A DNA stretch of 12,318 bases from positions 1-12,318 of the forward strand of contig JAITCT010000218.1 of assembly GCA_031282925.1 (NCBI GenBank). Direction: 5' to 3'. The notes beneath the pieces are model-generated. The model did no database searches. It worked only from the letters and a program-made list of their open reading frames with translations, and was not told where the DNA came from. The stretch comes from Dysgonamonadaceae bacterium. GTDB taxonomy: Bacteria > Bacteroidota > Bacteroidia > Bacteroidales > Azobacteroidaceae. The translations under genes were made by a program, and so were the position numbers. Numbering within the stretch: the stretch's first letter is position 1; every line of letters starts with the position of its first letter. This document shows, piece after piece, positions 6,234 to 12,169 of the stretch.

Positions 6234-6745
6234 AATCCGCATGTAAAAGTTGCGCCAAAGAACATGAACATGTTGCGGATTTCGGAGATTGCAGATTCGC
6301 GCCGGGAATATTTGCGGCACGATACTAACATTTGGAAACACGGGTATTTTAATAGGGAAAACGGAGGGTATTTACTTGTTGAAAAGGACCGGATAAGGCA
6401 GGGAAATATCAATAAGCAGGAAAAAGAAAAATACGAAAAAGAATATAATATGTGCCGGATATTAGCTCAAAACGGATACAAAGTGGAATACCTGAAAGTG
6501 ACGGAGGGAAGTTTTGATATTTATTTGAACGGAATACCGGTAGACCTAAAAAAAACTGTCAAGCCATAACAATATTCTCAGACATGCTAAACATGCAATA
6601 AAAGAAACAAGGAGCGCAAATAGTTGTTTTTGAGTTTGAACACGAAACAGTTCGCATCAAAGAAGAGCTGAAAGTTCTGAGTGCAAGAGGAATAAATGTA
6701 AAATATTACTTTTCAAATAATCCTGATAAAATCATGGACTTATAA
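6230..6745 (+). pseudogene. Frameshifted gene with a CdiA-C/BECR-like nuclease domain
   Basis: Four frame segments join into one protein of about 171 residues. Segment 1 (ATG 6230, overlapping the obg stop as ATGA) reads [20 protein letters not shown] with a CxxC pair and stops at 6328. Segment 2 reads NIWKHGYFNRENGGYLLVEK then EKEYNMCRILAQNGYKVEYL, FDIYLNGIPVDLKK, and stops at 6569. Segment 3 reads SSHNNILRHAKHAIKE. Segment 4 reads QGAQIVVFEFEHETVRIKEE and ends at the TAA at 6743-6745. Each junction needs one surplus base (about 6325, the A8 run at 6548-6555, and AAA near 6605-6607). The order (GGYLLV, E-rich helix, GYKVEYL, D-I-x-x-NGIPVDLK, NNI, QGAQIVVFEF) resembles tRNase/nuclease domains of contact-dependent and phage-borne toxins. 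That match is from memory of the family pattern and is moderate in strength. Confidence 0.55.
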
Positions 6746-6781
6746 AAATCAACAGCCCCTTTGCGGGTACATCATGATTAT

Positions 6782-6822
6782 CGGAGGTGTGCCTCCGTTG
6801 GTGTGAGGCTGTGCCTCGCACC
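6782..6822. repeat. Two adjacent hairpins with TGTG loops
   Basis: CGGAGG-TGTG-CCTCCG (6782-6797) is followed by GGTGTGAGG-CTGTG-CCTCGCACC (6800-6822, one wobble pair). The second hairpin is closely related to GGTGCGAGG-TTGTG-CCTCGCGCC at about 11946-11968, so these form a dispersed family. They sit downstream of the broken nuclease-like gene and might end transcription, but there is no T tract. Confidence 0.65.
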
Positions 6823-6900
6823 GTCTATTCCGACAGGGTAGAACCTTGCGCAACAAAGGAAAATATCCCCCTTGTGCCTGACGGCACAACGACCATGTAT

Positions 6901-6942
6901 TAACAGTTTCTTCGTGTCTTTGTGCCTTTGTGTTTACAAAAA
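6901..6942. repeat. Single-arm relic of the CTTCGTGTCTTTGTG repeat family
   Basis: TTCTTCGTGTCTTTGTGCC followed by TTTGTGTTTACAAAAAA resembles the left arm of the large inverted repeat at about 2391-2440 (CTTCGTGCCTTTGTATTTAC, then AAAAAA). No 21-bp array and no opposite arm is present here. Confidence 0.6.
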
Positions 6943-7028
6943 ATGCTCCGGAACGGTATTTTTGTGCGATGCAGGAGTTTTGTCGCAGCAAAGTGCATTG
7001 ATTTTTAGGGGATTGAGAATGGAGAATT

Positions 7029-7155
7029 ACCGTAGCCGTCATTGTAGGGGCGCACCCACGTGTGCGTCCTGACCATTGGGGGGGGACGCTCCGAATCATC
7101 GTAGGGGCACACATAGGTGCGCCCCTACGTAATTCGTAACCCGTAATTTCCCCTC
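7029..7155. repeat. GTAGGGGCGCAC-family repeats, two copies
   Basis: A diverged copy at 7044-7073 starts GTAGGGGCGCACCCACGTGT. It is preceded by CCGTAGCCGTCATTG, which also precedes the GTCATTGCGAG repeat at about 453-466. The second copy, GTAGGGGCAC-ACATAG-GTGCGCCCCTAC (7101-7128), carries the same CGTAATTCGTAAC tail as the copy at 564-609. The shared lead-in shows that different repeat families have been joined together here. Confidence 0.75.
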
Positions 7156-7172
7156 CGGATTGCGTGGAGATA

Positions 7173-8090
7173 CTATGCTTGCGCCCACTGCTCCTTCAAT
7201 AATCCGACCGATTCGGGAACAATCATCTTCCGGTCGCCCCGGCAACCGCATTCATAACTGACATATTTGTCGTAGCCAAGCATTTTCAGCGCTTTGAAAC
7301 CTTCGATGTAATTATCGGCTTCCCCGTCTTCGCCCGGCATACTGCGGCGTTTGCGGCTTGCAATGTGTATGTGTTGCAGGTATTCGCCCCCCGAAATCAG
7401 CGCGCCCATGTCGGAAGTTTCCTCGCCCGTCATGTGCCAGAAGTCGCCCATGCAACGCACACCCGGATGATTGACGTCGCGGCAAATTGACGCGGCGTCA
7501 GCTACCTGCCGGAGGAAAAATGCTTCATGCCGGTTCAACGGCTCGAGGATAACCGTCGTCCCGTGTTCAACGGCACAGTTTCCCAAAACCGTTAACTGCT
7601 CACACAAAAAATTACGTGTTTCCTGCGTGTGCGGCAAACAGGGTTTCTGCTCATTAAACGCCGGAACCATGATTACGCCCGTAGAGCCTAATTCCCCTGC
7701 CGCGGCAATAATCGTTTTCATCGTACCGAAAAACTCATCACGGACAGCCTGTTCGGCAGAAAGAATAAAACCCCGGAAACCCGCACAAATCGCACTGACC
7801 TTGATATTCCGGCCTTTCAAAGCATCTTTGATTTCCGTAACGCGGTTTTCGAGTCCGCCGCCGCCCGGCTCAAAGCCTGCTACGCCTAACTGTTCCATTA
7901 AATCAAACTTTTCCGCCAAAGTTTCACCCGGAGCGATTCCTTCCTGAAAAGAAAGTTTTAATTCGGCGCTGTCGCCACCAACGCCTGAGCCTGTCGAAGG
8001 CGCAGACGCCCCGGCACAAGCCGAAAAACTGCCGGTTGCAACCATCGCTGTCCCCGACAAAGCAGTTCTGATAAAAATTCGTCTATTCAT
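7173..8090 (-). CDS. Exported sugar phosphate isomerase/epimerase-like TIM-barrel protein
   Basis: A 305-residue protein of the xylose isomerase-like TIM-barrel family (AP endonuclease 2 fold). The N-terminus MNRRIFIRTALSGTAMVATG has a twin-arginine and a hydrophobic stretch, followed by a lipobox-like FSAC ending at C25, so export, perhaps as a lipoprotein, is likely. Probable metal ligands of the fold are E183 (ILEPLN), D216 with H219 (MGDFWHM), H242 (HIHIAS) and E280 (YECG). Family members isomerise, epimerise or act on 3-keto sugars; the exact substrate cannot be read from sequence. It lies downstream of a Gfo/Idh/MocA gene on the same strand, a frequent pairing in carbohydrate pathways of Bacteroidota. 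Residues 30-36 (APSTGSG) are encoded by a dispersed repeat (7983-8001), so the linker looks repeat-derived. Confidence 0.88.
   Translation of the reverse strand: MNRRIFIRTALSGTAMVATGSFSACAGASAPSTGSGVGGDSAELKLSFQEGIAPGETLAEKFDLMEQLGVAGFEPGGGGLENRVTEIKDALKGRNIKVSAICAGFRGFILSAEQAVRDEFFGTMKTIIAAAGELGSTGVIMVPAFNEQKPCLPHTQETRNFLCEQLTVLGNCAVEHGTTVILEPLNRHEAFFLRQVADAASICRDVNHPGVRCMGDFWHMTGEETSDMGALISGGEYLQHIHIASRKRRSMPGEDGEADNYIEGFKALKMLGYDKYVSYECGCRGDRKMIVPESVGLLKEQWAQA
7983..8001. repeat. GCCTGAGCCTGTCGAAGGC repeat embedded in coding sequence
   Basis: This 19-bp partly palindromic unit (GCC-TGTCGA-AGGC core) matches a GCCTTCGACAGGCTCAGG-type repeat I recognise as scattered between genes in many bacterial genomes. 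Here it encodes residues 30-36 of the exported isomerase-like protein, just after the putative lipobox cysteine, where a flexible linker would tolerate insertion. Confidence 0.55.
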
Positions 8091-8093
8091 ATT

Positions 8094-8243
8094 ATGAGTT
8101 ATAAGTTAACGAGTTGACAAGTAGACGAGTTAACAAGTAGACAAGTTAAGAAGTAGACGAGTTCGGAAAACATGATTTGTTAACTTGTTTACTCGTTTAC
8201 TCGTTTACTGATTAACTCGTTAACTTGTCAACTCGTTTACTCA
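8094..8243. repeat. Short AAGTTAACGAGT-type repeats arranged as an inverted repeat
   Basis: The 154 bp between the two minus-strand sugar genes consist almost wholly of 10-12 nt units such as GAGTTAACAAGT, AAGTAGACGAGT and their inverse (ACTTGTCAACTCGTT, ACTCGTTTACTCG). AACGAGTTGACAAGT (8108-8122) pairs perfectly with 8223-8237, and AGTTAACAA (8128-8136) with 8177-8185, giving a long imperfect hairpin around 8160-8175. As RNA it lies between the two cistrons and could affect downstream expression or mRNA stability. Confidence 0.8.
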
Positions 8244-8244
8244 T

Positions 8245-9660
8245 TTAACGTCTTTGTTTCCCCTGCGGTTTTCCCGGAACGGCAATAAATTCCGGTAAAT
8301 TAAATTCTATTTTGCCGTATCCCCCGATATTCATCCTTTTTTCGAGGTCAATATTTTTCGGATACAAATCCAGAGAAGAAGCGACCATTTCATCCCAGGT
8401 TATTTTTTGCCCTGTATAAGCCGACTCGCGCCCCATAATAGCCGCCATATTGGCAACCGCCGTCTCGGAAGCCTGTTCAATCAATTTTCCGCTGCGGATA
8501 TGATTAATCCAGTTGATATGCTCCAGCGTATAGGGATTCGTTTGCTTGAAGTTTGCAGTTTCGGCTTCGCGGTCATATTTCCACAATACATTACCTTTCA
8601 GGTCTTTGATTTCCATGTTTTGACTGTTCCATGAACCCTTTGTACCTTGAATAAACTCGCCGACATTGTTGGCGCAACCGTCAATTTGCCGGCACATACT
8701 GTGCAAATGGACGCCGTTTTCCATTTCAAAATCAACGCTGAAATTGTCGAACTGATCGCCTGTAACCCGGCGCTGACGCGAACCGAACCCAACGGCGCTT
8801 ACCGGCTTTAATCCCGAAAACCAAGTAAATACGTCAATATTGTGTACATGCTGTTCAACGATATGATCGCCCGACAACCATTTCCAGTTCACCCAGTCGC
8901 GAATCATCCATTCGCAATCCGACCATCCGTACTGCCGCTCCCGGTACCACAACATACCGTCGTTCCAACAAACCGTACCGCCGGTAATTTCCCCAATCAG
9001 TCCGTTCATGATTTGCTTGTGGGATTCCACATAAGAACGCTGGTGATGGCGTTGCGTACCGGTAACCACGCATAAACCCTTAGCCGCAGCCTGCCTGGCG
9101 GTAGCGACAATCGTACGGTAACCGACAGCATCCACACAAATCGGTTTTTCGAGGAAAGCGTGCTTCCCGTTTTCAACCGCATACTGGAAAATAACCGGTC
9201 GGAAATTGGGCGGCGTACAAACAATCACGACATCTACATCGCTGTCAATCACATTTTTGTACGCATCCAACCCTGTAAATTTCTTATCCCCGGAAATGTT
9301 GATATTCTTCTTCTCTTTCAGCTTACCAGCCAATTCTTCCAAACGGTCGCCGAACATGTCGCCTAATGCGGTTATGGAAACTCCGTTAGCCGCATTCAAA
9401 AAATCGAATGCAGCGCCCGAACCGCGGCCTCCGCAACCGATAATGCCTGCTTTCAATGCTTTTCCGTCGGCGGCTATATCCGCCAAATCAGGAACATAGT
9501 ACGTTCCCGGTTCTTTCAGTGGAATCGGTTTGTCGGCAGATTTACCTTTACCGCACGAACTTAACATTGCCGCGTTCACTGCGCCTACCGTACTCAAGGC
9601 GCCTGCCATTGCAGAACTTTTCAAAAATGATCTTCTGCTGATTGTGTCTTTGTTTTTCAT
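8245..9660 (-). CDS. Exported Gfo/Idh/MocA-family oxidoreductase
   Basis: A 471-residue NAD(P)-dependent sugar oxidoreductase. The leader carries a Tat motif SRRSFLK (8-14), a hydrophobic stretch, and LSSC ending at C36, a plausible lipobox. The Rossmann motif GIIGCGGRG (72-80) binds the cofactor. EKP (171-173) is the conserved lysine motif of the family. GDHIVEQHVHNIDV (264-277) supplies the probable catalytic His/Asp residues of the substrate domain. Tat export fits a protein secreted already folded with its nucleotide cofactor. Such exported Gfo/Idh/MocA enzymes are abundant in Bacteroidota and usually act on glycosides or keto-sugars; the substrate is unknown here. The isomerase-like gene lies 154 bp downstream on the same strand and is probably its metabolic partner. 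Start chosen for the complete Tat leader. Confidence 0.94.
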   Translation of the reverse strand: MKNKDTISRRSFLKSSAMAGALSTVGAVNAAMLSSCGKGKSADKPIPLKEPGTYYVPDLADIAADGKALKAGIIGCGGRGSGAAFDFLNAANGVSITALGDMFGDRLEELAGKLKEKKNINISGDKKFTGLDAYKNVIDSDVDVVIVCTPPNFRPVIFQYAVENGKHAFLEKPICVDAVGYRTIVATARQAAAKGLCVVTGTQRHHQRSYVESHKQIMNGLIGEITGGTVCWNDGMLWYRERQYGWSDCEWMIRDWVNWKWLSGDHIVEQHVHNIDVFTWFSGLKPVSAVGFGSRQRRVTGDQFDNFSVDFEMENGVHLHSMCRQIDGCANNVGEFIQGTKGSWNSQNMEIKDLKGNVLWKYDREAETANFKQTNPYTLEHINWINHIRSGKLIEQASETAVANMAAIMGRESAYTGQKITWDEMVASSLDLYPKNIDLEKRMNIGGYGKIEFNLPEFIAVPGKPQGKQRR

Positions 9661-9700
9661 TATTTACTTAATTTTAAAATGCTTTTTCACTCCTATAATC

Positions 9701-9780
9701 CTGTCCCTAACCCCTTTAGAGGGGACTTGGCCGCAGCAAAATATTCAATCGCACTGTCCCAAGCTCCCCCTTTAGGGGGG
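9701..9780. repeat. CCCCTTTAGAGGGG and CCCCCTTTAGGGGGG hairpins
   Basis: CCCCT-TTAG-AGGGG (9711-9724) and CCCCC-TTTA-GGGGG (9766-9779) are two near-identical hairpins. Each is preceded by CTGTCCC (9701-9707, CTGTCCCTAA; and 9754-9760, CTGTCCCAA). They look like two copies of one dispersed unit and lead straight into the 23-bp tandem repeat. Confidence 0.7.
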
Positions 9781-9872
9781 TAGGAGGCTTCTCCCTTACT
9801 TAGTAGGAGGCTTCTCCCTTACTTAGTAGAAGGCTCCTCCCTTACTTAGTAGGCGACGCCTCCCTTACTTAG
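9781..9872. repeat. Four 23-bp tandem repeats (CTCCCTTACTTAGTAGGAGG)
   Basis: Four head-to-tail 23-bp units start at 9781, 9804, 9827 and 9850. Each ends with the invariant CTCCCTTACTTAG. The first two are identical (TAGGAGGCTTCTCCC...); the third (TAGAAGGCTCC) and fourth (TAGGCGACGCC) differ at the front. Each unit has a TACTTAGTA near-palindrome and CTCC/GGAG complementarity. The variable part changes in compensating ways (GGAGGCTTCTCC, GAAGGCTCCTCC, GGCGACGCCTCC). Confidence 0.9.
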
Positions 9873-10032
9873 TAGTTTGAACATCTATTCTTTTTTCAAA
9901 AAAATGAAAATTCCAACTGTTTGCTGCACGAATACAGCGCTCAACAATTTGCGCAAAAAATTGCCGCACACCGGAAGATACATTCAAGTAATACGACAAA
10001 AAAGGCTGGAAATGCAACATAAATAATCGAAC

Positions 10033-11607
10033 TTAAGGGGCAGGGGGGTTAACCTCGCAAACCACCCGAAATCCGATACCCCGAACATCCGAATACCACC
10101 AAATACTTTTCGGCTGTTGCGGGTCGGTTTTCAGCCAGGCCTCATGCTGCGTATAATTGCGGGCGGCGCAACGGACGGCGGAAGCGTCGGACGCATAATT
10201 GCCCCCGCGAACCACGTATTCCGTTCCATCGGTAATCAAAGGATTCGTAACATTCGCCCCCGCTTTTTGATAAGCCTGCGGATCATATTTGTCGGCGCAG
10301 TATTCCATTACATTGCCCGGCATATTTTTCAAACCGAAAGGATTTGCTTTTACGGCGTCGGGCAACTGCGTTTTGTTTTTGCTGTTGTTTACATAAATGA
10401 CGTATGAAGAAATCGGCTCTTTACCGGCATGGAACAACCGTCGCCAAAAGCCTTCGTTAGAAAATTTCCGGGGGTTGCCTTCAAAAAAATAGGGTGTTGC
10501 CGTACCGCCTCGTGCAGCATATTCCCATTCGGCTTCCGTCGGCAAACGGTATTTTTTACCGGTTACGAGCGATAACCACCGGCAGAAAGTTTCCGCTCCG
10601 TAATGCGTCATCGTGATGGCCGGACGCTGTCCGCCGCCCCATCCCTGATCGGGAAATCCGAAAGGAGGCGTCGGTCCCGAAACCGCATCTGCATCCGGAC
10701 GGCTGTTATTGGCAAATACATTTTCGGGCGGGGTGCGGCCTTCGCTCATCGTTTTTGAATAAAACCACCAGTACAAATCCCACGAGACTTCTATTTCCGA
10801 CATATAAAAAGGACTTACGGTTACGTTGTGGACAGGGCCTTCGTCGTCTTTCCGGAAAGGCTCTTCTTCCGGGCTTCCCATTTGAAACGTTCCGCCGGGA
10901 ATGGCGATCATCCGGAAAGACAAATCCGAATGAGGTATTTGTTCGGTAAAATTGGTAAATCCCGTAACCGGAGCAGCTTCTTTGAAATATTTGGAAGTAT
11001 CGGACGAATGAACTGCAATGTCCCGTAACGACAATTTTTCGTGTTTGTAATTCGGGTTGTAATGACCCGCATCCAGATGGCAGGCGATGCACTGCATATT
11101 CAACTGTTTTTCGTTGGCTTCGTAGTACAAATGAGCGGTAATCGCATCATCTTTAATTCCCTGCGGAAAAAGGTCGTGATGACAGTCTTTACACGATTCA
11201 TTGGGAATATATTTTACGGCTTGTTCCGGTTCCGATTTGTAGTCCCAATTGAAATCCGCACTGTCTTTTGTCAGGTATCCCCACACGTCGCGCACTGCCA
11301 GCCGGAATTTTGCCGAATAATGAGCCGCAGTGCCGGTTTTGGGCGGAAGATGACAATCCACGCAATGCACACGCGTCCCGCTTCCGTTATTGACATGCTT
11401 CGACAGTTTCCAGCTCGCCTCTACATGCGGATGCACATGACATTTCGCACAGGATTGATCTGTCGAATAATACACCGTTGCTTGATAGGCGGATACAACT
11501 ATACATGCGCCTAAAACAATACCTGACCAAAGATAAATGAATTTCTTTTTGTCTTTTTTCCGTTCATAAAAAGACCGGTTTCCGTACCTTTCCCTCCTTC
11601 TTGCCAT
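10033..11607 (-). CDS. Tetraheme NapC/NirT-type cytochrome c fused to a SUMF1-like domain
   Basis: A 524-residue fusion. Residues 23-45 form one membrane anchor (N-in, C-out). Next comes a NapC/NirT/NrfH-like module with four CxxCH heme sites: CAKCH (53-57), CVDCH (82-86), CKDCH (139-143) and CIACH (173-177), plus KFRLAVRDVWGYLT (100-113), as in quinol-oxidising membrane cytochromes. From about 230 a complete SUMF1/FGE-sulfatase fold begins: MIAIPGGTFQMGS (233-245), RLPTEAEWEYAARGG (354-368), GNVMEY (431-436), VVRGGNY (465-471) and GFRVV (512-516). The two catalytic cysteines of true formylglycine-generating enzyme are missing after RGGNY (ASDASAVRCAAR), so sulfatase maturation is unlikely. 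Inference: electrons from quinol reach a periplasmic SUMF1-like domain of unknown role, which may bind a partner or ligand. The gene stands alone, with gene-free DNA on both sides. Confidence 0.92.
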   Translation of the reverse strand: MARRRERYGNRSFYERKKDKKKFIYLWSGIVLGACIVVSAYQATVYYSTDQSCAKCHVHPHVEASWKLSKHVNNGSGTRVHCVDCHLPPKTGTAAHYSAKFRLAVRDVWGYLTKDSADFNWDYKSEPEQAVKYIPNESCKDCHHDLFPQGIKDDAITAHLYYEANEKQLNMQCIACHLDAGHYNPNYKHEKLSLRDIAVHSSDTSKYFKEAAPVTGFTNFTEQIPHSDLSFRMIAIPGGTFQMGSPEEEPFRKDDEGPVHNVTVSPFYMSEIEVSWDLYWWFYSKTMSEGRTPPENVFANNSRPDADAVSGPTPPFGFPDQGWGGGQRPAITMTHYGAETFCRWLSLVTGKKYRLPTEAEWEYAARGGTATPYFFEGNPRKFSNEGFWRRLFHAGKEPISSYVIYVNNSKNKTQLPDAVKANPFGLKNMPGNVMEYCADKYDPQAYQKAGANVTNPLITDGTEYVVRGGNYASDASAVRCAARNYTQHEAWLKTDPQQPKSIWWYSDVRGIGFRVVCEVNPPAP

Positions 11608-11639
11608 TTCTCACACAGTATTCAAAAAAAGTTATATAT

Positions 11640-11647
11640 CAAATTTA
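11640..11647 (-). promoter_or_regulatory. Candidate -7 box of the cytochrome-SUMF1 gene
   Basis: On the minus strand TAAATTTG (11647-11640) fits the TAnnTTTG -7 consensus about 33 bp ahead of the ATG at 11607. No good TTTG -33 element is seen at the usual spacing upstream, so this is tentative. Confidence 0.35.
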
Positions 11648-11794
11648 TAAACAAAAGAATCGTAACAGGGTTTGTTGAATGGAAAAAAATGTGTGCCGGC
11701 TCAATCATTTAAGGATTAAACCCGCACCCGAATTTTGCGCGCAAGGTACAAAACTTTTTTTGGAAAAACAAGGAGTTATTTTGTCAAGGTGCAT

Positions 11795-11855
11795 TTCAAA
11801 TTGTCGCGCCCTGTCATTGGCTCCGCCGAACGTTGTTTCCCGCGCAGGCGGGAAT
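11795..11855. repeat. Dispersed palindromic repeat, copy 2 (matches 2252-2312)
   Basis: This copy matches 2252-2312 at 60 of 61 bases in the same orientation, ending with the CCCGC-GCAG-GCGGG hairpin and GGAAT. The sequence after GGAAT is different, so the right outer arm AATGACAGGG present in copy 1 is absent. The sharp loss of similarity on both sides marks the unit boundaries. Confidence 0.85.
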
Positions 11856-11883
11856 CCCATGTAAATTGAAAATGGAGAATTAG

Positions 11884-11932
11884 CGCACCGCGTCATTGCG
11901 AGCCGCGAAGCGGCTCGCAATGACGCGGTGCG
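11884..11932. repeat. Perfect 22-bp hairpin of the GTCATTGCGAG family
   Basis: The arm at 11884-11905 (CGCACCGCGTCATTGCGAGC, then CG) pairs perfectly with 11911-11932 around a CGAAG loop. It is the most symmetric member of the family seen at 390-654 and shares the CGTCATTGCGAG core and the CGCGGTGCG end. Perfect pairing suggests recent arrival or selection on structure. Confidence 0.85.
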
Positions 11933-11938
11933 ACTTTT

Positions 11939-11975
11939 CCCGGTTGGTGCGAGGTTGTGCCTCGCGCCAACCGGG
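11939..11975. repeat. GGTTGGTGCGAGG hairpin with TTGTG loop
   Basis: CGGTTGGTGCGAGG (11941-11954) pairs with CCTCGCGCCAACCG (11960-11973) around TTGTG, with one wobble pair; CC and GG extend the stem by two pairs. Its inner part matches the hairpin at 6800-6822. Confidence 0.75.
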
Positions 11976-11991
11976 GGGATTGTTCGTATTA

Positions 11992-12085
11992 AGCATAGCC
12001 GGCTTTACGCTCGCCGTAAAGCCACCTTTATGTCCGGCGTAAAGCCGGCTTTACGTCCGGTGCATAGCCGGCTATGCGTCCGGCA
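11992..12085. repeat. Cluster of GCCGGC-centred palindromes (TAAAGCCGGCTTTA, ATAGCCGGCTAT)
   Basis: Within about 94 bp there are CGTAAAGCCGGCTTTACG (12038-12055, perfect 18-bp palindrome), GCATAGCCGGCTATGC (12062-12077, perfect 16-bp palindrome), a hybrid AGCATAGCC-GGCTTTACG (11992-12009), and GGCTTTACG-CTCGC-CGTAAAGCC (12001-12023). They are separated by GTCCGG-type linkers (12032-12037, 12056-12061, 12078-12083). The two half-sites (GGCTTTACG and GGCTATGC) are used interchangeably. Confidence 0.85.
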
Positions 12086-12139
12086 CAACCAAAAACATAT
12101 TCTATCATCGCTGTTTAACCTCCCTCGTTGGCGCGAGGC

Positions 12140-12169
12140 GTAGGGGCGCACACACGGGTGCGCCCCTAC
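12140..12169. repeat. GTAGGGGCGCAC perfect 12-bp hairpin
   Basis: GTAGGGGCGCAC (12140-12151) and GTGCGCCCCTAC (12158-12169) form a perfect stem around ACACGG. It is the cleanest copy of the family at 564-586 and 7101-7128 but lacks the CGTAATTCGTAAC tail. Confidence 0.8.

Larger units (their letters stand above)
6746..7172. other. Gene-free interval with several repeat relics
   Basis: No credible gene. The interval contains two adjacent hairpins (6782-6822), a one-arm relic of the CTTTGTGCCTTTGTGTTT family (6901-6942), and two copies of the GTAGGGGCGCAC family (7044-7073 degenerate, 7101-7155 well preserved). It separates the plus-strand obg operon from the convergent minus-strand isomerase gene. 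I see no typical intrinsic terminator with a T tract for either. Confidence 0.65.
9661..10032. other. Gene-free interval with GC hairpins and a 23-bp tandem repeat
   Basis: Between two minus-strand genes. From 9701 it contains two short GC hairpins, then four 23-bp tandem units (9781-9872), then about 155 bp of AT-rich sequence (9873-10032). A 40-codon plus-strand frame (9904-10026) in that last part has no recognisable features. No clear TAnnTTTG box is seen ahead of the Gfo/Idh/MocA gene. Confidence 0.65.

Noticed and set aside
9781..9872. Intrinsic terminator of the cytochrome-SUMF1 gene
   Set aside because: The stems are short and no T tract follows on the minus strand; tandem repetition describes it better.
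9904..10026. A 40-codon plus-strand frame beginning MKIPTVCCTNTALNN
   Set aside because: No recognisable motif or promoter, and it ends just before a convergent gene; a frame of this length is expected by chance in AT-rich DNA.
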